This document shows positions 1-7,177 of a stretch of 9,088 bases of DNA, piece after piece. This stretch comes from an uncultured Bacteroidota bacterium. Lineage in GTDB: Bacteria; Bacteroidota; Bacteroidia; Flavobacteriales; Schleiferiaceae. Position 1 is the first letter of the stretch. The number at the start of each line of letters is the position of its first letter. The stretch spans positions 1 to 9,088 of the forward strand of contig CAJXMS010000074.1 of the NCBI GenBank assembly GCA_913056475.1. The letters are read 5' to 3'. Below the pieces are notes generated by a model, which ran no database searches, was not told where the DNA came from, and saw nothing but the letters and a program-made list of their open reading frames with translations. Made by a program: the position numbers and the translations under genes.

Positions 1-212
1 ATGTAACCGTTCCCCCCGCGTTTCGCGAGGAGGTTTTCCCCGAGCGAGTTTACCAGCGCTTGCTTCCCGGCGGCTGGGCTTTTCACAACGTGATGCTGCC
101 CCTTAAGCGGGAAAAAGCCCTGATGGCGTTCTATGAAGATCGGTTTGGCGCGGTGCGTACCTTTCGCAAATACGGCCAGAATCTCGTTCTGGCGGTACAA
201 AAGCCGTATTAG
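1..212 (+). CDS. C-terminal fragment of spermidine synthase-like methyltransferase (5' end outside window)
   Basis: An open frame enters from the left edge (first full codon at base 3) and ends at TAG 210-212, giving 69 residues that start VTVPPAFREEVF and end VLAVQKPY. The pattern P-x-x-F-x-x-E-x-F ... L-L-P-G-G-W-x-x-x-N followed by a short alpha/beta end is what the last third of spermidine synthase-like SAM-dependent methyltransferases looks like, where a strand after the PGG turn carries an Asn. The SAM-binding motif and catalytic residues would lie upstream, so neither substrate nor activity can be judged. Base composition matches the neighbouring genes. The stop codon is followed after 23 bases by a hairpin repeat array. 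That the frame is coding is fairly safe; the family call is moderate and rests only on this C-terminal motif. Confidence 0.5.
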   Translation, partial: VTVPPAFREEVFPERVYQRLLPGGWAFHNVMLPLKREKALMAFYEDRFGAVRTFRKYGQNLVLAVQKPY

Positions 213-235
213 ATGATCGGGGGGCTTACGCGGGT

Positions 236-527
236 GAAAAGGCTGAAAGCCTTTTATGCAATAGCCTGGGCTTGGCAAGCCCAGGGAAAGGCGCCAGCGG
301 CGCTACGGCAAGGCTGTAGGCCTTGCTATTAATGCGCTTCGGGACCAATAATACAAGGGCTTCACCCTTGGCCTACCGGGGGTAGGCACCATACCTGGGG
401 TTGCCAACCCCAGGCTAAAAAATGCAAGGGCTTTGCCCTTGGCTTATCGTGCGCGGGGCCTTTTCCGGGGGCAGCAAATTGGGAAGCCCTCAGGCAGTGG
501 TTTACCCTACCTGCTATCGTCCCACTG
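236..527 (+). repeat. Complete unit (L1) of a hairpin-rich 292-bp repeat
   Basis: This unit holds a series of short perfect hairpins. H1 237-255 has arms AAAAGGCT/AGCCTTTT and loop GAA. H2 265-285 has arms CCTGGGCTT/AAGCCCAGG and loop GGC. A GCGCC/GGCGC stem lies at 291-303. H3 308-326 has arms GCAAGGC/GCCTTGC. H4 354-370 has arms CAAGGG/CCCTTG. H5 372-386 has arms CCTACC/GGTAGG. H6 394-414 has arms CCTGGGGTT/AACCCCAGG and loop GCC. H7 425-441 has arms CAAGGGC/GCCCTTG and loop TTT. A spacer of about 85 bp (443-527) follows, then the unit restarts at 528. The spacer is also partly conserved: 491-510 matches the reverse complement of 8866-8885 at 18 of 20 positions. The short open frames across it on both strands are not genes. 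Function is unknown. Confidence 0.88.
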
Positions 528-625
528 GAAAAGGCTGAAAGCCTTTTATGCAATAGCCTGGGCTTGGCAAGCCCAGGGGAAAGGCGCCAGCATACCCAAT
601 GCAAGGCTGAAAGCCTTGCTATTGA
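528..625 (+). repeat. Partial unit (L2) of the hairpin repeat, direct copy of the start of L1
   Basis: This copy begins 292 bases after L1. It repeats H1 exactly (529-547), the linker TTATGCAATAG and H2 exactly (557-577). After GGCGCCAGC it has a different version of H3 at 601-619, with arms GCAAGGCT/AGCCTTGC and loop GAA, so the stem is kept although the inner sequence differs from L1. Similarity fades after about 625, so this is either a truncated unit or the natural end of the array. Confidence 0.82.
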
Positions 626-889
626 TAGGTTTCGTCACAAATAATGGAAAGGCTGCCGTCTGGCCCTAGCGCAAGCTGTATCTTTTCTGGATAGCCCCTC
701 ACCCGGGGTGTGGGTAAATGTGGTATTCAAGGCGGTTTCGATATAGGGCGCTTCTTTTAGGCATATTTTAACCATAACTGTTCCCCAAAAAAAAGCTCAT
801 ATGCGCGTAATAAAATACCTTAGCCTGCTACTAATCGCAAGGCAATTAATCCACCACCAGACTTTAATTCCTTAATACCGTCCAAAACG
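626..889. other. Intergenic stretch without a recognised gene, upstream of the ABC operon
   Basis: About 264 bases separate the left repeat array from the first ABC gene. I see no credible reading frame, tRNA or strong hairpin. The second half is AT-rich (roughly 760-880), as expected for a promoter region. Only near-matches to the Bacteroidota -7 element occur: TATCTTTT at 679-686 and TACCTTAG at 816-823, neither with a convincing -33 partner. The operon promoter probably lies here but I cannot place it. Confidence 0.5.
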
Positions 890-2362
890 ATGTACGCCAC
901 CCTCTTCAAGCACAAATGGAAACAAACCCTCCGCTCGGGCTTTATGCGTCAAAACTGGGGGGTGAAAATCCTCCTGGGGTTTTTGGTGCTCTATTTTGGC
1001 CTTATTTTCCTGGCCCTGGGCATCTTGATGCCAGAGCTGCTGGAAGAGATCCACGGGGAGGGCGATGTCTTAGGCTACTTTGCGCAATACGTGTTCTACT
1101 ACGTATTGGTAGACATAGCGGCTCGCTACATGCTGCAAGACCTCACGGTGCTCTCTGTGCAGCAGTATCTCATCTTGCCTGTGCGTAAATCCAAACTGCT
1201 CCACTTCCTGCTGCAGAGTTCAATATTCAACTTCTTTAACCTCCTGCCGCTGCTTTTCGTGATCCCCTTTGCCTTTCGGGGCGTGGCGCCCGCGGAGGGC
1301 GTCATCCAGGCGGTGCTTTTTTCGGTAGGTATGCTAGGGGTGGTTCTTTGTGATCATTACCTGGCCATCTACCTCAAACGCATTGCCGCCGTTAAATTCT
1401 ACGTTTTCCTCGTGGCCCTGGTGGTAATCGCCGGGCTGCTCGTGGGGCAAAACCTGAATTGGTGGAGTCTATACCCGGTGAGCCGATTCACCTTTGGCCC
1501 CCTGGCCCAAAACTACTACGCCTGGCTGGTGCCGCTGCTGCCCCTGGCCTCGCTCTACCGGCTCAACTATGCTTTCCTAAAGCGGTTTACCCACCTGGAT
1601 CAGTGGCAAAAACAAGCCAAGGAAGTTTCCGAAAACCGCTTTGCCTACCTGGAAAAAAAGGGGCTGTACGGCGCCATGGTGGCCAACGAACTGAAGCTGA
1701 TCACCCGCAACAAACGCACCAAAGGCGTACTCTTCTCAGGCTTGTTCCTGGCCGCCTACGGCCTTATCTTCTACGGAGTAGATACCTACCGGGAAGGCTA
1801 CGGCTGGCTACTCTTTGCAGGAATTTTTATGACCGGAGTAATGATGATCAACTACGGGCAGTTCCTGGTATCTTGGGAAAGTTCCTACTTTGATGGCATT
1901 CTTACCCGCAATTTTTCGGTCAAACAGTACTACCGGGGCAAGTTTTGGCTGCTGGCCACCATGGTACTGGTGATGTATATTATCACGCTTCCCTACGCCT
2001 TTTTTGGACTTAAAGCGCTGTGGATCAATACCGCCGCTATGTTTTACAACCTGGGCGTAAGTACGGTGATCCTGCTCTTTGCCAGCACTTACACCAAAAA
2101 ACCGATTGACCTCAGTAAGGGCGCAGCCTTTAACTATCAGGGAACCAGCGCTACGCAGTTTGTCATCACCGTTCCCCTGCTGCTGGTGCCCATCCTGCTC
2201 TTTCAGGGATTTAACCTGCTGGGGGCGCCCATCTGGGGCCTGGTGACCATCGGCAGCCTGGGACTGATCAACTTGGCCTTCTTGCCCTACTACCTGCAGG
2301 AAACGGCCAAAAACTTTAAGGAAAAGAAATACCAAAAAGCGGCGGGCTACCGCCAAAAGTGA
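890..2362 (+). CDS. DUF5687-family ABC transporter membrane protein
   Basis: This 490-residue protein is the membrane half of an ABC transporter, with the ATPase encoded 6 bases downstream. It opens with the short amphipathic segment MYATLFKHKWKQTLRS typical of DUF5687 proteins. Hydrophobic segments then follow at about 25-48, 62-83, 104-128, 137-160, 168-188, 208-226, 282-298, 305-325, 352-375, 381-398, 420-440 and 446-466, giving roughly 10-12 membrane spans. A charged loop at about 230-280 (KRFTHLDQWQKQ ... KLITRNKRTKG) interrupts them and is probably cytoplasmic. Length matches the family. The ATG at 890 follows CAAAACG; Bacteroidota often lack Shine-Dalgarno sites, and this start gives the expected N-terminus. 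The substrate is unknown. By analogy with two-component ABC-2-like systems it is probably an exporter, which is inference. The DUF number is from memory of the family pattern. Confidence 0.82.
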   Translation: MYATLFKHKWKQTLRSGFMRQNWGVKILLGFLVLYFGLIFLALGILMPELLEEIHGEGDVLGYFAQYVFYYVLVDIAARYMLQDLTVLSVQQYLILPVRKSKLLHFLLQSSIFNFFNLLPLLFVIPFAFRGVAPAEGVIQAVLFSVGMLGVVLCDHYLAIYLKRIAAVKFYVFLVALVVIAGLLVGQNLNWWSLYPVSRFTFGPLAQNYYAWLVPLLPLASLYRLNYAFLKRFTHLDQWQKQAKEVSENRFAYLEKKGLYGAMVANELKLITRNKRTKGVLFSGLFLAAYGLIFYGVDTYREGYGWLLFAGIFMTGVMMINYGQFLVSWESSYFDGILTRNFSVKQYYRGKFWLLATMVLVMYIITLPYAFFGLKALWINTAAMFYNLGVSTVILLFASTYTKKPIDLSKGAAFNYQGTSATQFVITVPLLLVPILLFQGFNLLGAPIWGLVTIGSLGLINLAFLPYYLQETAKNFKEKKYQKAAGYRQK

Positions 2363-2368
2363 TACCGC

Positions 2369-3091
2369 ATGGAAAGCATCATTCGCATTGAAAATTTACG
2401 GAAAGTGTACGGGGGAGAAACCGTCCTCCACATTCCCCAACTGGAACTAAAGGCGGGCGAATCCTTTGGCCTGGTGGGCAATAATGGCGCGGGCAAAACC
2501 ACCCTCTTTCGGCTGCTGCTGGACCTGATCGCGCCCGACGAAGGCACCGCCTACCTCCAAGAAGTGCCCGTAAAAACGGACGAAAGCTGGAAGCATTTTA
2601 CCGGCAGCTACCTGGACGAGGGCTTCCTGATCGATTACCTGACGCCGGATGAGTACTTCAACTTTATCGGCAAACTGCGCGGACTGAGCGCAGCGGAACA
2701 AACGGAGCAATTGGCCCGTTTTGGCGATCTTTTTGCCGGGGAAATACGGGGCAAAAAGAAGTACATCCGGGACCTCAGCAAGGGCAATCAAAAGAAAGTG
2801 GGCGTAGCGGGTGCCCTCCTGGGCAATCCGGATATCCTGCTGCTCGACGAGCCCTTTGCCAACCTGGACCCCTCTACCCAATTCCAGCTCCGCGACATGC
2901 TACACCAGCTAGACCAGGAGACGAACATTACCCTGGTGATCTCCAGCCACGACCTCAATCACGTCACCCAGTTCTGCCAGCGCATTGCCGTGCTGGACCA
3001 GGGCGAGTTGGTCAAAGACATCCGCACCAGTGACCAAACCCTGCCCGAGCTGGAAAGCTTTTTTATGGAGAAAATTCGGGGGGAGGGCTAG
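2369..3091 (+). CDS. ABC transporter ATP-binding protein
   Basis: This 240-residue single nucleotide-binding domain powers the membrane protein encoded just upstream. Visible motifs are: Walker A GNNGAGKTT at 37-45; the Q-loop region around 79-88 (GSYLDEGFLI, with acidic residues where many ABC ATPases have Gln); the signature LSKGNQKK at 136-143 (a variant of LSGGQ); Walker B ILLLDEP at 156-162 with catalytic Glu161; the D-loop NLD at 165-167; and the switch His194 in ISSHDL. It has no membrane segment. The variant LSKGNQKK is common in ABC-2-type exporter ATPases, supporting an export role. The gap to the previous stop is only 6 bases, so the two genes surely form one operon. Start ATG 2369 gives the usual N-terminus of an ABC domain (IRIENLRKVYGG). 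Substrate unknown. Confidence 0.93.
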   Translation: MESIIRIENLRKVYGGETVLHIPQLELKAGESFGLVGNNGAGKTTLFRLLLDLIAPDEGTAYLQEVPVKTDESWKHFTGSYLDEGFLIDYLTPDEYFNFIGKLRGLSAAEQTEQLARFGDLFAGEIRGKKKYIRDLSKGNQKKVGVAGALLGNPDILLLDEPFANLDPSTQFQLRDMLHQLDQETNITLVISSHDLNHVTQFCQRIAVLDQGELVKDIRTSDQTLPELESFFMEKIRGEG

Positions 3092-3352
3092 CCCAAAGGT
3101 AGCTTTACGACTCAAGCGCCCCCCAGGGCAAGATATATCCCTCCCAAGAGGACGGGGCCCATCCTGCCCAGGAGCTCAAGAAATTATATCCCTGGTCCTG
3201 CTGGGCTCCAACCAACGCACCACTCTCCCCTATTTCGCGCCTTGGAAATGCTGTCTCTCCGCGGCATTTTGCGGGGGCTTATGACCGGTCATGAAGGGGT
3301 TAATTAGACCCGGTGCGATAAGGGTTCTCGTTCTACCCGCATCCCCAAGCCA
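3092..3352. other. Intergenic region between convergent genes, no gene seen
   Basis: This 261-base stretch lies between the ends of the ABC operon (plus) and the secreted-protein gene (minus). No reading frame here resembles a protein. ATATCCCT occurs twice (around 3135-3143 and 3186-3193), each time a few bases after CAAGA, as a weak imperfect repeat. A perfect 12-bp palindrome ATGACCGGTCAT sits at 3281-3292. A bidirectional terminator would be expected but I find no strong GC stem followed by a T run. Confidence 0.45.
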
Positions 3353-4243
3353 CTACCAAAGCCGTATTTTTTGATACGCGGACGCCCGATGGCTGGGCCC
3401 TTGGTAGCACAAAAAATAGAGATCCGCCGGCAGTTGGGGCATTCTTAGGGCCGCTTCCGGGCCGCTCCCCGCCCAGGCACCCACCTCCGCGCCCCGGCTA
3501 TCCCGGAGCTTTAAGAGATAAGCACGGGGGCTGGGCAGCTCCACCTGCAGGATTTGCCCCGGCCGTAACCGGGTAGGATAAGCTGCAAAATCCTGCTGCT
3601 GAAACGCTGCCATACCCACCGGGCTTACGTCCACAAACACGAAGGCTCCCCCCTCCCACGAGCAAGCCTGGCTATCCCAGATCCGCGCCCGGTAGTTCAC
3701 ATTGCTATCGGGAGTAGCCAGGGGACGGCGAGCATGGCGGTTTACCAAGCCTCGGGCCGGGGACCATTCCACCGAATCCAGCGGATAGGAACTGCTTACG
3801 TTGGGCTCGGGAAGCCGCAGGGTATCGTCGGAAGTTATGCTAAAACTCAATTGTCCCAAGTGCGTCATCAATTGGGAGTGCGTCACCAGCATACTGTCAC
3901 GCGCCTCGGCGCCCAGGCTATCGCGCACCCGGAGGTGAAGGCGTACCGAGTCCACGAGCGGCGTCTCAAGAAGCGGTTGAACCCGGGTGGTATCGTCGAG
4001 ATAGTCAGAAGCATGAAAAGTGAAGGAAAAGTAGGAAACCGGCGCCATAGACCACGCATAGCGGTAGGGCGTTTGCCCACCACTCACCACTGCGGAAAGC
4101 CGGGTGCTATCAGATGTTCCACATAAGTGTATCTGCGGCGGCAGGTTTACCTGCAGGGCGCGGGTAGTTTGGGCCCTGGGGGCCAAATGTGCCATAAGGC
4201 TCCCGGCGAGCAGCAAGGCTTTAAGAATAGTAGGACTGCGCAT
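3353..4243 (-). CDS. Secreted protein with Ig/PKD-like motifs and C-terminal type IX secretion sorting domain
   Basis: Read from ATG at 4241-4243 this is 296 residues; a TTG 33 bases further upstream extends the frame but would put 11 residues in front of the signal peptide, so ATG is preferred. Residues 1-25 form a Sec signal peptide (MRSPT, then ILKALLLAGSLMAHLAP, then RAQ). Residues 52-65 carry VVSGGQTPYRYAWS, the SGG-x-P-Y-x-Y-x-W pattern of SprB/PKD-like surface repeats. Residues 160-166 start WSPARGL, followed by P-L-A-T-P-D-S-N-V-N-Y and a Cys, matching the WSPATGL...TTxY motif common in Bacteroidota secreted proteins. The last 70 or so residues (YPTRLRPGQ ... LLKLRDSRGAEVG ... LPADLYFLCYQG ... 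YQKIRLW) resemble a type A T9SS sorting domain, which is cleaved on export through the outer membrane. No catalytic domain is visible, so a cell-surface or adhesive role is inference. It is alone in its transcription unit. Confidence 0.8.
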   Translation of the reverse strand: MRSPTILKALLLAGSLMAHLAPRAQTTRALQVNLPPQIHLCGTSDSTRLSAVVSGGQTPYRYAWSMAPVSYFSFTFHASDYLDDTTRVQPLLETPLVDSVRLHLRVRDSLGAEARDSMLVTHSQLMTHLGQLSFSITSDDTLRLPEPNVSSSYPLDSVEWSPARGLVNRHARRPLATPDSNVNYRARIWDSQACSWEGGAFVFVDVSPVGMAAFQQQDFAAYPTRLRPGQILQVELPSPRAYLLKLRDSRGAEVGAWAGSGPEAALRMPQLPADLYFLCYQGPSHRASAYQKIRLW

Positions 4244-4257
4244 GAAAATTTTTCCTA

Positions 4258-4265
4258 CGAAAGTA
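4258..4265 (-). promoter_or_regulatory. Possible -7 element for the secreted-protein gene
   Basis: On the minus strand the sequence reads TACTTTCG, seven of eight matches to the Bacteroidota -7 consensus TAnnTTTG. It would place the transcript start only a few bases before the ATG at 4243. A clear -33 TTTG is missing; a CTGAC lies 16 bases further upstream. Weak call. Confidence 0.3.
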
Positions 4266-4400
4266 ACAAGAACCAACCGGAGTCAGGGATTTTTATCCCA
4301 CCTCTTATAGCCTTCGCGCCCGGGAAAAGGGGGCTGGCTGGCAGAACATTTTCGTATAGGGATGCACGCTAAAAAACCGAGCGCAACCGGAGAGCGGCCT

Positions 4401-4408
4401 TACATTTG
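4401..4408 (+). promoter_or_regulatory. Candidate -7 element upstream of the ferredoxin gene
   Basis: TACATTTG matches the Bacteroidota -7 consensus TAnnTTTG exactly and lies 50 bases before the ferredoxin ATG, leaving a leader of about 40-45 bases. I see no TTTG at the expected -33 distance. The site sits inside a GC-rich inverted stretch (GCGGCC ... GGCCGC). The same octamer appears before the DUF819 gene at 7355. Confidence 0.38.
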
Positions 4409-4458
4409 GCCGCCAGGCCGCCTAAACCAAAGCGCGTGATGGGTGTTTCCTTTGCCGC

Positions 4459-4782
4459 ATGCCTAAAATAGAATTTGAAGGACATACCATAGAAGTACCC
4501 CGCGGGGCCAATCTCCGCCGGGCCCTGCAAAAGGCCGGCCTTTCGCCTTACAACAAAGCAGCACGACGCTTTAATTGCCATGGAATCGGGAGTTGTGGCA
4601 CCTGTGCCCTGGACGTGGCCGGGCCAGTGAGCCCCCCTACCCGCATCGAGAAATGGCGCCTGGGTTTTCCCCCGCATCAGCGGGATAGCGGGCTACGCCT
4701 GGCCTGCCAATGCCGGGTAGAAGGCGACCTGTACCTGGAAAAGCACTCGGGCTTCTGGGGCCAGCACTTACCGTATGAATAA
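4459..4782 (+). CDS. [2Fe-2S] ferredoxin-like protein
   Basis: This 107-residue soluble protein is a small electron carrier of the plant/adrenodoxin-type ferredoxin fold. The N-terminus MPKIEFEGHTIEVPRGANLRRALQKAG is the beta-hairpin and first helix of that fold. The cluster ligands are Cys40, Cys46 and Cys49 (C-x5-C-x2-C in NCHGIGSCGTC) and Cys83 in the LACQC segment, with the conserved Gln after it. An extra Cys85 follows two residues later. C-x5-C-x2-C spacing is closer to adrenodoxin-type than to photosynthetic ferredoxins, which have C-x4-C-x2-C. It is not fused to a reductase domain. The stop is 36 bases before the first ATG of the MutS2 gene on the same strand, so co-transcription is likely. 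The partner protein is unknown. The family call is firm; its pathway is not. Confidence 0.88.
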   Translation: MPKIEFEGHTIEVPRGANLRRALQKAGLSPYNKAARRFNCHGIGSCGTCALDVAGPVSPPTRIEKWRLGFPPHQRDSGLRLACQCRVEGDLYLEKHSGFWGQHLPYE

Positions 4783-4818
4783 TTACCGGCTCGCCATGCC
4801 CCATATTTGCGCCTGCTC

Positions 4819-7122
4819 ATGAAAGCGATGGAATGTTATCCGCAATCCCTGCCGGCCCAACTGGACTTGGGGCCCGTACAGCAGGAGCTCAGCGAGCTGT
4901 GCCGCAATGCCTGGGGCCAGGAAAAATGCCGCCAACTGGGCCCTTCCCGGGAGGCATCCACGGTAGAGGCCTGGCTGGCCGAGACCGACGAACTCCTCCA
5001 GGCCCTCCAGCGAAATGACCACCTCCTTAAGGTAGAATACCCCCCCTACCGGGAATTTCTGGGACGGCTGACCATTCGACAGCACGCGCTCAAAGAAACA
5101 GAGCTCGACCAGCTGCGCTCCGCCACGCATACCTATGCCGAGGCCTTTCGCTACCTCGAAAAACGAGCCCTGGAAATGCCCCGGCTCTGGCAAAAGGTAC
5201 AAAACTGGCCCCCAGAAAAAGAAATCGTAAAGTGCATCGATGCGGTGCTGGACGAAAAGGGACAAATGCGGCCCAATGCTTCCCCCGAACTGGCCCGCAT
5301 TTACCGGGAACTGGGCAAAAGCCGAGCAGCGGCCAACCGCATCTTTGACCGGGTACGCAAGAAATACCAAAGCAAAGGCCTCCTGGCCGATTTTGACGAA
5401 AGCGTATCCGATCAAAGGCGGGTACTGGCGGTCCAGGCCGCTTATAAGGGGCAGGTAAACGGTATTTTTCACGCCTCTTCCAGCCGGCAAAGCATCGTCT
5501 TCGTAGAACCAGGCGAAACGGTGGAGGTCAATAACCGCATTGTAGAACTACTGGATGGAGAACGGGAAGAGGTGCAGCGGATCTTGCGAGCGGTAACCCA
5601 GGATCTGGCCCCCTACCGGGACGCCCTGGAAATCTACGCCGACCGCCTGGATGAGCTAGACCTGATCCGGGCCAAGGCGCTTTGGGCACAGCGGGAAGAA
5701 GCCTGCGTACCCCGCCTGAGCGAGGGCCCCGAAATAAGCCTCTACGAAGCGTATAACCCCGTTTTGCGCCGGGTAAACCGCCAAAACGACAAACCCACTC
5801 GCCCTCTATCCCTCACCCTGGACGCCGAGCAGCAGATGATCGTGATCAGTGGGCCCAATGCGGGCGGTAAGTCCCTGGCCCTCAAAACAGTGGGTTTGCT
5901 CCAGCTTTTACTGCAGAGCGGCGTACCCGTGCCGGTGCACCCGCGCTCCCGGATGGGCCTGTTCCGGCAGCTCTCGGGCGACATAGGCGATGCGCAAAGC
6001 ATCGAAAACGAATTGAGTACCTACAGCTCTAAGCTGCAGAAGATGCAGCATTTTCTCACCCACGCGGATGGCGATACGCTGTTGTTGATCGACGAGTTCG
6101 GCTCCGGTTCCGATCCCGCCCTCGGCAGCGCCCTGGCCCAGGTGTTTTTGGAAAAACTGCACGGCTTTGGCACCCGCGCCATCTTTACCACTCACTTCAA
6201 TGCCATCAAAAACCGGGCGGCAGAGATGGAAGGTATCGCCAATGCCGCCATGCTCTTTGATCGCCGCAGCTTTACCCCGCGCTACGAATTGCAAATCGGG
6301 CAGCCCGGGAGCTCCTTCACCTTTGAAGTAGCCCAGCAAAGTGGCATCGCGCCCCACCTCATCGCCGAGGCCAAGGAACAGGTAGACGAGGGCATCCTGC
6401 GTACGGATCAATTGTTGGTAGAAATCCAAGACGAAAAAATAGAACTGGAAAATGTACGGCGCCAACAAGAAAAAGAACTCCAAAAATTACGAGAGCTCCA
6501 AAACAACCAAAAGAGCCAAATAGGGCGCCTGGAGCAAAAGCTCCAAAAGCAAACCGAACGCAATACCGAAAACGACCGCCTGCTGTACTGGGGGCAGCGT
6601 TTCCAAAAGCTGGTGGAAAGCTGGCTGGACAGCGGAAGCCAGAAGGATAAAAAGCAAGTGGTATCCCGCTTTGTGGGCATGCTCAATCAACGGGCCTCGG
6701 AAACGGAAAAAGAGGAAAACAAAACCCACCAGAAAGCCAGCCGTGCCCACGATAAGAAGCTGAAACGCTTCCTGGAGGAACCCATCCACGAAGGCCAGGA
6801 GGTAAAAGTACTCAGCTCGGGCATGAAGGGAACGGTGGTAAGCATCAAAGGCGATAAGTACAAGCTGGCCCTGGGGGGCAACATGACCGCCCAGCTGGAC
6901 CGCGAGCAGTTTATCCGCGCCGATGCGCCCCTGGGCCAGAAGCCCAAAAAGAAGAAGCGCAGGAACAGCCGAAACACAGAAAAAAAGCCAAAAAACCAAA
7001 AGGCTTCTTCTAATAGCAGCCCTTCCTCCTCCAAACCGAAGCCCCCGACCGAAAAAGCCGCTCCCCGATCGGCTCCCGAGAAAGACCCACGGAAAACCCA
7101 GACCGATCGGGAAAAGGAATGA
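4819..7122 (+). CDS. mutS2: MutS2-family ATPase lacking a C-terminal Smr domain
   Basis: From ATG 4819 the protein has 767 residues; ATG 4828 (MECYPQSLPAQLDLG) is an equally good start that aligns with the usual MutS2 beginning, and an upstream TTG at 4807 is less likely. MutS2 proteins bind branched DNA or collided ribosomes, depending on lineage. Residues up to about 330 are the MutS core/lever region. The ATPase follows: Walker A GPNAGGKS at 345-352, the MutS2-like IGDAQSIENELSTYSSKL segment at about 389-406, Walker B LLLIDEFGSGSDP with Asp425 and Glu426, and the TTHF switch. A charged coiled coil runs about 520-590. A KOW-like beta segment (HEGQEVKVLSSGMKGTVVSI) begins at 657. Where family members normally carry the Smr endonuclease domain, residues from about 703 on are a Lys/Ser/Pro-rich tail, and no Smr motif follows in any frame downstream. 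No mismatch-recognition N-terminal domain is present, which separates it from MutS1. Confidence 0.9.
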   Translation: MKAMECYPQSLPAQLDLGPVQQELSELCRNAWGQEKCRQLGPSREASTVEAWLAETDELLQALQRNDHLLKVEYPPYREFLGRLTIRQHALKETELDQLRSATHTYAEAFRYLEKRALEMPRLWQKVQNWPPEKEIVKCIDAVLDEKGQMRPNASPELARIYRELGKSRAAANRIFDRVRKKYQSKGLLADFDESVSDQRRVLAVQAAYKGQVNGIFHASSSRQSIVFVEPGETVEVNNRIVELLDGEREEVQRILRAVTQDLAPYRDALEIYADRLDELDLIRAKALWAQREEACVPRLSEGPEISLYEAYNPVLRRVNRQNDKPTRPLSLTLDAEQQMIVISGPNAGGKSLALKTVGLLQLLLQSGVPVPVHPRSRMGLFRQLSGDIGDAQSIENELSTYSSKLQKMQHFLTHADGDTLLLIDEFGSGSDPALGSALAQVFLEKLHGFGTRAIFTTHFNAIKNRAAEMEGIANAAMLFDRRSFTPRYELQIGQPGSSFTFEVAQQSGIAPHLIAEAKEQVDEGILRTDQLLVEIQDEKIELENVRRQQEKELQKLRELQNNQKSQIGRLEQKLQKQTERNTENDRLLYWGQRFQKLVESWLDSGSQKDKKQVVSRFVGMLNQRASETEKEENKTHQKASRAHDKKLKRFLEEPIHEGQEVKVLSSGMKGTVVSIKGDKYKLALGGNMTAQLDREQFIRADAPLGQKPKKKKRRNSRNTEKKPKNQKASSNSSPSSSKPKPPTEKAAPRSAPEKDPRKTQTDREKE

Positions 7123-7177
7123 TCACGGCCATCAGCCGGTGTCCCGCCCCTGTAGCGCCGGTTGATATAAAGTCTCT

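Noticed and set aside
236..625. CRISPR array interpretation of the left repeats
   Set aside because: The recurring unit is about 292 bp with many internal hairpins, the spacer is itself conserved between arrays, and there are no 25-40 bp direct repeats with unique spacers or cas genes.
362..669. Overlapping open frames on both strands through the left repeat array
   Set aside because: They translate the hairpin arms, change with the repeat, and have no domain, start context or protein-like composition.
1808..2356. Minus-strand open frame of 182 codons opposite the DUF5687 gene
   Set aside because: Shadow of a GC-rich coding strand; Gln/Gly/Lys-rich without recognisable motifs, and the sense frame is clearly real.
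3281..3292. Perfect 12-bp palindrome ATGACCGGTCAT between convergent genes
   Set aside because: It lies away from any promoter, is single, and a 12-bp palindrome is not rare enough on its own to claim an operator.
5908..6999. Minus-strand open frames opposite mutS2 with hydrophobic stretches
   Set aside because: Antisense of the charged coiled coil and tail gives Phe/Leu-rich runs; the sense frame has intact Walker motifs.
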